Below, in pieces: positions 11,228-21,824 of a DNA stretch of 64,000 nucleotides (positions are counted from its first letter, which is position 1; each line of letters begins with the position of its first letter). The stretch lies in the NCBI GenBank assembly GCA_012976225.1, contig JAAVVG010000014.1:434001-498000 (forward strand), written 5' to 3'. This stretch comes from Golubevia sp. BC0850 (Eukaryota; Basidiomycota; Exobasidiomycetes; Golubeviales; Golubeviaceae). A program made the translations under genes and the position numbers. A model generated the notes under the pieces. That model was not told the origin of the DNA, did not search any database, and saw nothing but the letters and a program-made list of their open reading frames with translations.

Positions 11228-13090
11228 TTACTTGGCGATGTTGTTCCAATCGATCAACTCCTCAGTGCATTCAATTCTTTTGGGACGAGTACCAAAGATA
11301 GTGTCCCATAGAGCACTTTGTTTACCGTAAGCGTGGGATTTTTTCCATCCCCTCCTATGGTGAAGATCATGATCTTCTAAGCAGAGATCTGCTCCAAAAG
11401 GTCTTAAGAAGGGACCAGAAGCTGGAGTTTGCCAGTAGAGTCTGATGCCAGTGTGACCTGGATTGAAATGAGGTAGCGAAAGGTAGGAAGTGGGTCAGCG
11501 GGAAGAGAGATTTGTTTTTCTGTGATCCCCTTCCGATTTCACTCCCATCCCCTCCTCTTCAGCTTTGTTTGTGTTTATTTTGTCTCTCTCTGACTCCTAC
11601 CTGTCCTAGTCCTTGCTTTTCCTTCCGTTTCTTCTCTCTCTCCAACCTTTCCCCTTCTTCCAATCTCTGTCAATAACATCGACCAATTAATTTGAACTCA
11701 CCAAACGCTTCCGTGTATAGCGAATAAACATTACACATATACCAGGTCGAGTAATCATATCTCAGCACCAGCCAAGTAAGCAGCGGGATCTGCAAGACAG
11801 AGGAATTCCACAGAGAAAGTCAGCTCACGGATCCCCTCTTCGCTTCCAACTCTGAATATCCTTCTTCTTCCCAAATTCTACTCACCACCAAAATGTCTCC
11901 CCATTCTTGCGTGATATCTTTGGGGAAGAATTGATAGAGAAAGGAGGTCAGCAAACGATGGAGAAAGGAAGCGAAGGAAAGCCCTTGAGGCTTGAGGCTC
12001 CCCTCCCTCTCGGCATCTCTAATCACACTCACCAGCATACGCTCCCAAGAGAGCATTAGGGTGCTTTGTAGTGTGATGACTGGAGGGGGATTGTGGAAGA
12101 GTTTGAGGGATTTGGGAACGGGTTAGGATAGGATATCAGATGAGGCTGCACAGCTAATGAAACACCAACAAGGAGGAAAACTAACCGTTGGTGGAACCTC
12201 CATAATGGGCCAATTTCATGCATACTTCTGTGATAGACGTAGAAGAAAAAGTCGAGAGTGATCGAGTAGAGACAGAGCTGTAGAGGGAACCAGATCGAGA
12301 GAGTAGGCTTCTCGGTACGATCGTAAAAGGCAAACACAGCAAACAAAGGTCGAATGGAGACTGAGAAAAGAAGAAGAGAAAGGGGAGAGGGGAAGTTAGA
12401 CAATCGGCCAGGGGTGAGGGCCATGACACTGGGCCTCTCGACCCAGAACGGCAAGACGGTACCCACGAACTCCTAAAAGAGACCAGCTGTAGATCAAAGG
12501 AAAGAGAAATTGTTCGGTACGGTGGGGAAAGTGATGAGTGACGACTATGATGGTAGACAAATAGGAGAACATGGATTTCTGTCTGTTACTTGACTCACAG
12601 CACCTTCTTCGAATGAGCGTCTGGAATTTTATCCCTTGGAGATTCTCCGTCAAAGAATCCATATTTGTAAGCTAATTCGTTGAATTTGGCGATGGAACTC
12701 AAAGCGAACACTTTGGCAAACAAGAAGTAGAAAGGCACTGCAATCAAAGGGTGAATAGTCCATCCTGGAAATAGCTCCATGTAGATACGATGAAGAACCA
12801 GAGGTACTATGGCTCTTGGGAAAATGAAGAGATGCTGGTTCCAAACTGGGTACTGGAGAAAGAGCGAGGATGTCAGCCACAATGGGATACGATAATTTCT
12901 TGTCACAACTCACGTAGGGAACTTTCTCATTCTTTTTTGCAACGGGTGCTCCTTTGATCCTGGTTTCATCAGGTAAGACTCCTAGGTGCTTGATGAGCTT
13001 CTGTGCATAGTCGAGCTCCGAATACGGCTTGTCGTACCAAGTAGACCTCATCGGGTTCTTTGGCAGTGTTTCTGTTGGAGTCTGTGACAT
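11228..13090 (-). CDS. Fatty acid hydroxylase / sterol desaturase family membrane protein
   Basis: Di-iron membrane oxygenase of the ERG25/fatty-acid-hydroxylase superfamily, acting on a lipid in the ER membrane. Supported exons on the minus strand: 13090-12914, 12852-12599, 12360-12186, 12079-12033, 11917-11886, 11789-11702, 11457-11228. All three His motifs are present: HRSMH in the YHRSMHE segment, HHTTKH assembled across the 12186/12079 junction (RFHQRHHTTKHPN), and HDLHH near the end, followed by RRGWKKSHAYGKQ. The join between 12599 and 12360 is unresolved. The upstream exon ends in phase 2 (KKVL) and the downstream exon begins in phase 1 after a strong CTTCTTTTCTCAG acceptor, so a small exon (for example near 12472-12450, length 3n+2) must lie between. 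The exon at 11917-11886 is only 32 nt. The substrate cannot be assigned. Confidence 0.85.
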
Positions 13091-13964
13091 TCTGATTCCC
13101 TCTCTGTTCTTCAAGTTCGATTTGAGGAGGTGATGAGATGAAGAATTGGTTCCTGTAAGAGGATTCAGAAGAGGAGGCGAAGGGTAAAGCGATAAAGATT
13201 CAAACAAGTATTGCGAGCTCGACGCCTCGGAAAGTCCAAGCCAGTTCGGTGGTCAGTTTGCCACCGACCGTGAAAATTCCACGGATTTGGTTGCCGTTCG
13301 AAGCGTCTTGATAAGAAGTGGGTACTTCCTTTTACTGGATCGGAGGCAAAATTAAATCAGGGGATGAAAGGAGATGATCCCCAAAAAATCAGCACCTGTC
13401 TGGGACTTTTAATTTTCCTTTCACGCAAGCTCAGCATCTCAAAATCTGAAATCTGAAACTCTGAAATCCGAAAGCTTCAGGGTTCTTGCAGAAGGGCCTA
13501 CACGTGTCCTGAGTGTTGAATATTGAATGTGAGAGAGAGTAAAATGTCGAGACGAGGTCAGCGGTCTCCGCCTCGCAAGCTCGTTCATCTATCCAAATTG
13601 CATCCACCTCCACACCCTCTTTTCATCTGTAAGTGGGTATTTGAAAAAATTATGTGTAAAGGGGCGCATCAGTGCTATCTTTACCGTCGGTCGAGTGTTG
13701 CCTCTCTACTCTGACGACATCATCCCTTCTCGCCACCGTCTTAAGTTTTCAGAAATATCTATCTCTGCCCCCAACACCGACCCTTCAAGCTTCAAGAAAG
13801 ATTTGAGGCTGACAGCACAAGCAGAAGATTGGGAGCTTTTTACGGAGCTAGAGTAAGATAGCAGCGTTTCAATTCAATTTTATACAAGTCTCTTGCCGTC
13901 GACCTCTTCCATCCCATCCCATCCTTTTCCCACTTTGACTTCTTTCAATTGGATTGCCAAAAGA
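13091..13964. other. Intergenic between hydroxylase promoter and PRE4 3' end, with a doubtful small ORF
   Basis: Holds the upstream region of the hydroxylase and the 3' flank of PRE4. On the + strand there is a possible small gene: ATG at 13544 (MSRRGQRSPPRKLVHLSK), and an open frame at about 13660-13856 (RISAIFTVGRVLPLYSDDII, then a segment ending in AEDWELFTELE). The only intron that could join the two parts is about 44 nt, lacks a clear branch site, and does not bring these two frames together. I do not recognise either part, so this is left as unassigned sequence with some coding look. Confidence 0.35.
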
Positions 13965-15588
13965 TCACTTGTATCCTCTCAAACCCTCAGCAAACTTCCA
14001 AGAAGTCTCCACACTTCTTGGCTCTGATATGGTGACACCTGAAGAAGTAATGTTAGCGATTTGGAACTGGAGAGTAAGAGGGATGATGGGAAGGAAAAGC
14101 AAAGGCAGAAGAAAGGGTCAGTTAAGTCTCCTAAGTGATCAAACAAAGGGCTCAAAATTTTAGACTCACTCTGTTCAAAGATCTAGCATCACGGTAGACT
14201 AAAAAACAAAGTGACGTAAGGAGATTCGAGGAAGAGTATCGAAAGGAGGAACAAAGTCAGCAACCAAATCGAAAAGCAACGAGCTCTACAAATTCATCGA
14301 AAGACGTCTTCAGCTTTACTCACAAAGAACTTTCATGCAGCCCTCCAAAATCCTCTCAGCTTCCTCCTGACTAATTTCACCTTCTCTACCTTCCACCGCT
14401 TTTCTCAAAAGTGGTTGAGCTAAATGGAGACCAAATCCAGTTGCGATAGTGTTACTTTCATAAGTGGTTCCTAACAAATCTACGTAACCTAAGAAAGGGA
14501 CTTTGGTTTCTGGATCCAGACCACCTAAGACGAAAGAATTCCATAGAGGATCAACTTTAGATCTACGCTGGTACATGACTCGAGAAAGGTATCCATATAG
14601 TTGAGAGGGAGTTAGAGAATGTCCATCTGCCGCGTTTGATTCACGTTGCCTGAGGAGAGGGAATAAGAGGAAGAGAGGGTGTACGTCAGAGGAGTGATCG
14701 GACGTCTTGGAGCTGCGATTGACCTATGGAACTAAAGCAGGCTGCATAGTTGTAGAGTTACAAGACCGAACAACCAGATGGAAGATGAGGGAGCGCTACT
14801 TTCCAACTCTTCCTCCAACTACGCTTCTACCTCGACCCTATCCCTCCACCCTTCCTTTCCCATCATTCCTCGTCTTCATACTTCGACAAGCTGAAATAAA
14901 TACTCACATTAGCTGATTCATCATATGTTGAACGTTCTGGAAATCACTCATGTCCCCACTAGCACCCAAGACAGCCGAGTTACCCAACTGCTGCATCCTT
15001 CTAATGTCCATGAACCTAGCCAAAGAACCATAAGAGGCTAAAGTATCCGTTGCTAACATCACGCCTCCTGAATATTTGAGGCCAAGAACTGATGTACCTG
15101 TCACGATTGGCTGTCTTGATGGTGGAGAGGAGAGATGGAGGAGGCAGACGTGGATTAGCTGCTAGCTACCAAAATGCGTAGATAAGGCAGTCCGATGGGC
15201 TGAATCATAGGGTGATCATGATTAGAATGGAATACAGTCATTTTAAAGAGGGAGGTAGATTGCAATTAGATCATACAGCTGATTCGAAGTGCTGCTTGCT
15301 GCTTCCCTTCAGCTCCTCCCTCCAGCTCAGGCTTGAGCACCTTTGGCCAGTCATCTCCTTGGATGAGCTGATTGTGCTGAGCATTCCACTTAGTCAATTG
15401 CCATTTTCAAAGAGGTTGTTTGAAGATGTAAGGCGATAGTGAAGCAAAGAGGGATTGAACTCTACTCACTGAGTTCTCTGTCTAGCGTCATCGAAGGCAT
15501 CTTTACTTCCAGCTTGAGCATGAGCTTGTGAATTAGAAATGTAATCAGTGTAAGGTTGAGAAGACCATGTCTGTCCTGGAGCTGCCAT
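13965..15588 (-). CDS. PRE4: 20S proteasome subunit beta-7 (PRE4/PSMB4), 260 aa
   Basis: Non-catalytic beta subunit of the 20S core particle. Five exons: 15588-15470, 15114-14908, 14649-14324, 14198-14170 (29 nt) and 14066-13965, total 783 nt, close to the 266 aa of yeast Pre4. After a roughly 40-residue propeptide comes TQQPIVTGTSVLGLKYSGGV, the hallmark of this subunit, followed by the DTLASYGSLARF loop and later VLFYRDARSLNR. The last exon encodes FQIANITSSGVTISEP then SVETSWKFAEGLRGYK, matching the known C-terminal arm of the family. The intron before it starts at a GTGAGT that can also be read through to a nearby stop (14152), which would give a truncated protein. An ORF on the opposite strand over the last exon is its shadow. 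Confidence 0.95.
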
Positions 15589-16014
15589 TTTGATGTTATT
15601 TTAGATTGATGGTGTGGTGGACTGTGGGAGACTTGCGAAGCTGTCGATCAAAGTGTGGGCTTCCTTCGAACACTATCCTCTTTTCCTCTTTCTTCTTTAT
15701 CCATTCTGATGCTCTGTCAGAAGGATTCAGAATCCATTCTCGATTCTGAAACTTGAAACCCACTCGAGGCTCTTCCTCCTGAAGCGAAGGTGGAAATCTC
15801 CTTCAACTCTTCAAGTCGTCCTCGAGCTCCGAGTTACTTCGTTTCTTTGCCTCAGTAGATTCCATAGGCTCGAATGATAGCATTGCAGGTAGACCATCAA
15901 ATCTTAGAATGAGCACTTGGCTAAGAGAGAGAAACCTGAGGTGAGACAACTCGAAGCGGACGATTTAGGTATGGCCATGAACTAAAGTACAACGAAAACA
16001 TCAACAGATCAGAA
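15589..16014. other. Intergenic: PRE4 promoter and 3' flank of the DUF6534 gene
   Basis: No frame supported. A PACE-like proteasome element (GGTGGCAAA) was looked for by eye on both strands and not found. Confidence 0.5.
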
Positions 16015-17687
16015 TCATTCCCACACCTCTTTCCTCGAACTCTCGTCGGACTGTCTCAAAGTGATAGAACTTGACGGGGTAGGATTCGGCTCGAAGAAAC
16101 TGCTATTCCTAGAATAATGACTGCTTCTGATTCTTTCAACCGGTTCTTCTTCTAATTCAACATTCTCACTCATACTATCGAATCTAGTTCTTGTTATCTC
16201 ACCCCCACCTTCAGTATTCCCATTCTTCCCGCGTTTCAAATTCTGGTAGTCCTCTTTGATGTGAGCTCTTTCTAAAGCATTAAATGTGTCCACTTGGTAG
16301 TTGGTCTCATTGCTGATGTTGACGGAGTCTGTGTTAGGTCTGAGCATGTTATTAAGTGCTAAGGGAAATGACTGCTTGAGGATCCGGTCTTTGAAGGATA
16401 GTTTCTTCTGTCCTTTCGAAAGCGTGTCGCCACGAGTTGCGTGGGACTGAAGGTCGGATTCTCCACTATAATGAGTAGATCTGCTACGAGAGATGGACCC
16501 AGTCTGCGAGCTTGAGGTCTCTAAGATAATAGAAGAGAGCTGGACTTCTTGCTGGACGTGGTCCTGCTTGATGATTCCTTCAGAAGGTTCTGACCTGGTG
16601 AGTAAGACCACCATCATGGAGATTACGAACAGCTTGGAGGTCATCCACGAAGGGACCAGGTACGACATACCTATCTCTGGCTTGAGAAAGACTGAAGTAG
16701 GTTGCCAAGAGGGAGAGATCAGAATCGAATGAATCTAAGGGTCGTCAGAGATTCAGAGGAGTCGGTGGACTCACGACAGAAAGCGGCAATCGAAGAGACG
16801 GCCGTGAGTGCTCCCGTGGTGAGACTTCTATGGATGATGATTTTCAGAAGCTTTTCATCTTCAGAAAACCCAGTCCTGCACTTTCTGAAGGCATGAGTTA
16901 ACCCAAGAGCGATCAAAAGATCTCCAGCAGCTGACGAGCCCAACCTGCTCGAGAAAGAAACGCGAGAGGACAGATCAGTCACTCGATCGTTCCTCGGAAG
17001 CGAGAAAGTAGAAGCAAAGTTAGAACCTACCAGATCAGCACCACAGCTCTTGCTCCTGAGAAGCGAGAAAATAATGAGATCCGGTCCAGCCTCACCGACA
17101 CAAGAATTGAAGCAATGAATGCCACGAGGACGATGGTGACAATTGGATAGACAATGAGACGGTATGGGGTGAAAACGTAAAGGCGAAAGATGAGAAAGCC
17201 TTGAACAAAGAGCGTGATGACTCCAATGTACTGAGGAATGAAAGAGAGGGTTCGAAAGGGGTGATGAGTATCGATCAGCAGTCGACAGCATTGCGACTGA
17301 GTCTTCTGGAAGTGGGACGAACAGATGGAATTATGATAAACGGGAGATTGGCTTTACTGGCATACTCAAAGCCACCGAAGTTTTGAATGCAATAGTCCCA
17401 AACTAGCTTGATCAGATCGACTGACTCCAGCAAATTTAGAACCATGACCCATCCGACGAAAGCCGATAAGGCATAGTGGTCTTTTCTTATCCAGTTATGG
17501 AAGTAACTGAAGAATTGAAACATTGTGACTCCCAAAAGACAGAGGTTGACAAAGCATCCTATCAGAGCAAAACCCAGACTGATGGAGGGGACCGAGATGA
17601 AAGGAGTTGTCAGAAACAGTCTGAAAAAGTCGTGATAGAAACAACTCACGTTCTCTGCACATCTTCCATCGTAGCCTGGCCGACCAT
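16015..17687 (-). CDS. DUF6534-type multi-pass membrane protein, 441 aa
   Basis: A basidiomycete-expanded family of unknown function with about seven membrane spans. Five exons: 17687-17650, 17578-17323, 17230-17031, 16944-16775 and 16676-16015 (1326 nt in frame). Spans visible in order: LGFALIGCFVNLCLLGVTMF; SAFVGWVMVLNLLESVDL; YIGVITLFVQGFLIFRLYVF; YPIVTIVLVAFIASILV; AVVLIWLGSSAAGDLLIALG. These are followed by the signature loop FRKCRTGFSEDEKLL, then ALTAVSSIAAF, and a last hydrophobic stretch (TSKLFVISMMVVLL) at the position where family members have the KLYxNSL motif. The tail of about 200 residues is hydrophilic and Ser-rich. The donor after residue ~98 is GTTCGT, a weak site; it was chosen because it alone keeps the frame and the family spacing. 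Confidence 0.85.
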
Positions 17688-17967
17688 CTTGGAGGTGAAT
17701 GAAAGTTAAGGTTAGATTCAAAGATTGAGAGTGGTTGTGGTCAAGAGGAGAGAGGCGAAGTTGTTGAAAAGGAAGGAGAAGATTAAGGCAAAGGTCCAGA
17801 ACTCAAGAAATGCGCCTGGCCTTTAATTTTGAAAACAGACCCATCTTTCAATCGGTGAGGTACGCATATCAGAATATCTCAAAGGCATTTATTAATCTTG
17901 GAAAGAGAACTCTACAAAGGCAACAAAAACCCCACCAAAATTATCGTGCTGTCATACAATTCACTCT

Positions 17968-19928
17968 CTACTCTCTCTTCTTTAAAACATTTCCATCCCT
18001 TCTACTTTCCGTTTTGACTTCCCTCTGCACAGTGACCACCCATTTCCTACTTTTCCCGTCCTCAATCTGCTTTTTCAGTTCTTTTCCTCTTTTTCTATCC
18101 TTCTCAAAGTCAGAGCCTAGTAGAGCACCAACAGCTTCTGTCTCAGAAGCTAGAAGATTCTTTTCAAAGATAGCTTCTCTGCGTGCTAAGTAAACCGAAA
18201 GAGTAATTGAAGGACCAGCTGAAACTGCTAGAGCACTTAGACCTAAGACTTGAACTGAACCCATACCTTTCGAGAGAGATGGAACAGAGACAATTTCAGA
18301 CCTTCTCCTCGAATCAAATCCCATGAAAGCAATGACTCCTAAAGTCAGGAAGATGTTGTCATAAGAAATTGAAGTTTGAGCTGGATGAGAGAAGAAGGTC
18401 TTGAATAAAATTGAAGGTGTATCGGTGAGCGAGTTAAACTTCAAAACTTGCCAAGTGTTGAATAATTTGTTGATCAAGTTGAGTGCGGCGATAAGTTTAT
18501 GGAGGGAGGAGAAGCTGTAGTTATCGCCTGGAGGAACAAATGCTAAGATATTATTAAAGATCCATTCTCTGACGACTGGAGGTACGATGATTGAGTAAAA
18601 CTTCTGAAACTGGACTTCAAAGCTTTCGAAGACAGAAGTAGGAAGGAAAATGAGGAGACTGGCGAGATGAATGACAGCAGTGGGTAAAAAAGAAGTTGCA
18701 GTTGGGAGTAAAGAAGTAACCACCGTTCCTAGGATTATGAAGAAGTGAACGCAAACCCTTGAGAATCTGCTTTCGATTCCTAGTATCATGTGTTGAGTAA
18801 CCTTTTTAGTCTCGATTTCTGACTTGATTCCTTTTGAAGTTGATACAACTCTTTTGACAGAAGTACTACGAAGTGCAGAGTTTGAAGAATAGCTGGATGG
18901 AAATCTTGGAGGTGGCATTGAACTGGAAGATGTAGATTTGAAACTGAAAGATCTGGATGAATTAGGAGAAGAAGAGCTTCTACTAGATGACAAACCTTCC
19001 CTCACTGAACCTGAGGAAGCAGGATCTGAATTCGATCTGTCGATTCCGTTTTCTGCTAAATCTTCATCGGTATCACCTAGATAGAGTAAACCTTCACTTT
19101 CACATTTTAACAAAGCAAGTTGCTCTAAGTTTCCCTTGATAAGTGGTCTCAGACTCATAGCTAGGAAGAAAAGAGACTGAGATACACTCGTAGCTACTGC
19201 TTGTCCCAAAAGCATAAACAACCAAACATTAGAAATGGAGAGTCTCTTGCCTTCATTTCTCAAAAATAAACCATAGCTTCCGGTAGTGATAGCACAAACC
19301 TCGAAGCTCCACCACCAACTTCTCGGAGTTGAGACGACCTTGTCCCAGGCTAGTCTGAAGAGATAAGTTTCATCTAGCCATTGACTTAATCTAGAGAATT
19401 GAGTGATTAAGACAGCTCCGTTGCACTTGGAGAAGAACGAGTAGTTCTGAGATGAAGAAGAGCAGTGTGGATAAGGAGCTACTGCTTTGCCAGTCAATTC
19501 GCAGGAGGAAAGAAAATCCTGATAGGATAGATTGAGGTAAGAAATCATAGATTCGCTGCAACAGGGATAATTGATGACCAGAGAAAGAAACAGAGAGAGG
19601 AATCAGTGGACCACTCATCATCGAAGGACACTTTTGAGTACCAATCCACTCACCTGAACCAAGTAAAACCAAAGCCCATGATGGCTAGAAGCAACCAAAA
19701 GACATTCTCGGATGCCATGCTTATCTTGGAACCATCTTCTCTGTAGCGATGAGGGCGGAAGATTGCAGCCTTTACAACCTTGGTAAAGAGGAAGAGGATG
19801 AGTCCGAAGTAGGAGTATAGGATGAGGAGGGAACTAGAGAAGAAGACTGAAGAAAGAAATTCCACGAACGAAAAGTGCAGTGGGTGGGGAATAGCGTTTG
19901 GTCTTGAACCTTGAATAGAAGCGGACAT
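17968..19928 (-). CDS. Polytopic membrane protein of unknown function, 620 aa
   Basis: Two exons: 19928-19654 and 19555-17968, joined in phase 2 (1863 nt). An N-terminal region with two hydrophobic spans (VFFSSSLLILYSYFGLILFL; FWLLLAIMGFGFTWF) is followed by a lumenal or extracellular part with several Cys. Next comes SQWLDETYLFRLAWDKV, ahead of further spans (FEVCAITTGSYGLFL; SNVWLFMLLGQAVATSVSQS). A Ser-rich cytoplasmic loop sits at about residues 280-330. C-terminal spans include FFIILGTVVTSLLPTATSFL and AVIHLASLLIFLPTSVF. The layout recalls uncharacterised basidiomycete membrane proteins, but I cannot name the family. It ends about 280 bp from the start of the DUF6534 gene, on the same strand. 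Confidence 0.8.
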
Positions 19929-20167
19929 GGCGTGGAGATGGTTAGACGAATTTGGACGATGAATAGGCTTGAACTTGATCTTGAGTAGAGGTTGATAAGA
20001 AGGAATGATGTTGATCTCTTCTAGAGCTATCTCTCAATCAAACTTTGACCAGTTCTTTCCAGCTGGATGGATTCGATGATGTTTTGAGAGGAAGATCAGC
20101 AGCAGTGTTGTTCTTCACTTCTTCTCCCCTTTGCACCCAGCTGTCACCCACTCATCAAAGAGTCAAC
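19929..20167. promoter_or_regulatory. Divergent promoter, membrane protein (-) / AIM18-like gene (+)
   Basis: About 240 bp separate the two start codons. An ATG at 20045 is in frame with the AIM18-like gene, but the downstream ATG at 20168 opens a much better mitochondrial presequence, so the 20045-20167 part is taken as leader. Confidence 0.5.
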
Positions 20168-21531
20168 ATGATGAGATTCAATCCCAGTCTGCTCAGATCT
20201 ACTACCAGATGTCAGAAGACCACTTCTCCTTACATCCAACTCAAGCCTCGATTCAATCCTAGCAGGCAGTTCACCTCATCTTCAAGCTCCACTCCAAGCT
20301 TTTCTTCTTCCATCAAATCGATCGGCTACCTCACTGCAACTGCTTTGACATTCTCTTCTCTGCTCCTTATCAACTCCAAATTCAATCCAGACCAGACCTT
20401 GCAGTTAGAGGCGCCTTCCTCACTTCCAGAAGAACCATCTCCATCTTCAGCCTCAGCCTTCCGATTAGACCCAGCAACATCTCAGCCTCTACCTCTCACT
20501 ATCCCTTCGCCCACCTCAGTTCAATTATCATCAAATCTACAGCTGGTAGGACTAGGAGTCAGGACGGTCTCTTTCTTGAGCGTGAGGGTATATGTGGCAG
20601 GTCTTTACGTGGATTCCAAAGCTCTGAAGAAGGGAGGGAAGTTGGAGAGCTTGCCTGCTTGGAAAGATTATAGCAAGGAGAAGCTATTGAGCTTGAAAGG
20701 AGATGAATCAGAAGTTGGGAAAAGAGGGGAGGAATTGGTTGCGGAGCTTCTGAGGGCTGGAATTCCTTGTGTTATCAGAATCGGTGAGTAGGAAGAGGGA
20801 CCAAGAAGCCTGAGTTGTGTTCGCATCGAAAAAAGAAGGTTATGAATCGATGAGCTACCTTTGATTACTGTTCACAGAAAGCCATGCAAAGAGACCAGCT
20901 TTTAGATTCAAGCTGATGCAACTCCCTCTCTTCCCTTTCCCTTTCTATGTAGTCCCAGTCCGATCAACTGACTTCCAACACTTAAGGGATGGTTTCACAA
21001 GAAGCATTCAATCTAGAATTAAATCAGCAAGGAAATCTCATCTGTTATCGGAAGCTGCTGATCAATCTTTGAACCTGTCCATTCAAGATCTCAAATCAAT
21101 CTTTCCGAAGTCCAAGCTAGCAAAAGGAGAAAATCTGGATGTCGTATTCTATCCTTCTAGCAACAAAACTGGAACTGCAATGGCTTTGGAACAAGAAGGA
21201 AAGGTTCTAGGAAAAGTTGAGGCTTTGAAAGAGGGTGAAGGATTCAGTGTTGGAAGAGGTTAGTTAAGTCTTCTGATCGTCTCTGTCTCTTCTGAGGCAC
21301 TTCACAACTCTCTTTCTGAACCTGCCTTCTCGGCTTTTCTCTCAGAACTTCTTCTGGCTTACTTCGCTGATAAAGATGAGATCTCAACACCTGTGAGTGA
21401 ATGTATGCCGTTTTTTGGCCTCCTTAGTCTGTATCTGATCACTGACTTCCCATTTTGTGTATTTTTGCTCCATGTTCTAGTTCAAGGTGTCTGTGGCTGA
21501 AGGGTTCGAAGAGACCCTCAGCGGAAAGTAG
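20168..21531 (+). CDS. Mitochondrial chalcone-isomerase-fold protein (AIM18/AIM46-like), 339 aa
   Basis: Four exons: 20168-20783, 20953-21258, 21346-21392, 21481-21531 (1020 nt). The start at 20168 gives an Arg/Ser-rich amphipathic presequence (MMRFNPSLLRSTTRCQ), then a membrane span (IGYLTATALTFSSLLLINS), as in inner-membrane anchored Aim18. The chalcone isomerase domain follows: LVGLGVRTVSFLSVRVYVAG, then VIRIVPVRSTDFQHLRDGFT, then GENLDVVFYPS and the C-terminal SVAEGFEETLSG. Known members of this fungal family bind heme and are not flavonoid isomerases; catalytic function is not implied here. The 47-nt and 51-nt last exons are short but their frames close exactly. Confidence 0.88.
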
Positions 21532-21662
21532 ACCGGGTTCTCTTCGATGTGATGCTCAACAGATGCTCTTTCGTTTTTGTTTTTTTGTTTTCTCTCTTAA
21601 TGTTGCGGAGAGAAGAGATATGGTATGTGATTTTTCGGATATCTTTGAATATATACTGCAGT

Positions 21663-21685
21663 AGAGAGAGAGAGAGAGAGAGAGA
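21663..21685 (+). repeat. (AG)n microsatellite, 23 nt
   Basis: Perfect AG repeat in the 293-bp interval between the AIM18-like stop and the MFS start, on the leader side of the MFS gene. Confidence 0.9.
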
Positions 21686-21824
21686 AGGAACGAAAACCAA
21701 GTGCATGATGTTCGAGTGAGCGCACAGATCCTTGTAAACTCCTTTTCCCCGAGACAAGTCTTCTTCTGATATCTTTTCCTCTTCTTCCTTCACTCTTCTA
21801 TCTCTTTTCAAACGAGAAGCCAGA

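Noticed and set aside
13954-14163. + strand open frame of 69 codons
   Set aside because: It is antisense to the last exon and intron of PRE4, whose conserved C-terminal sequence explains the DNA.
16719-17291. Alternative 190-codon frame across the DUF6534 gene
   Set aside because: It is an overlapping frame on the same strand; the other frame carries the family's membrane spans and splices correctly.
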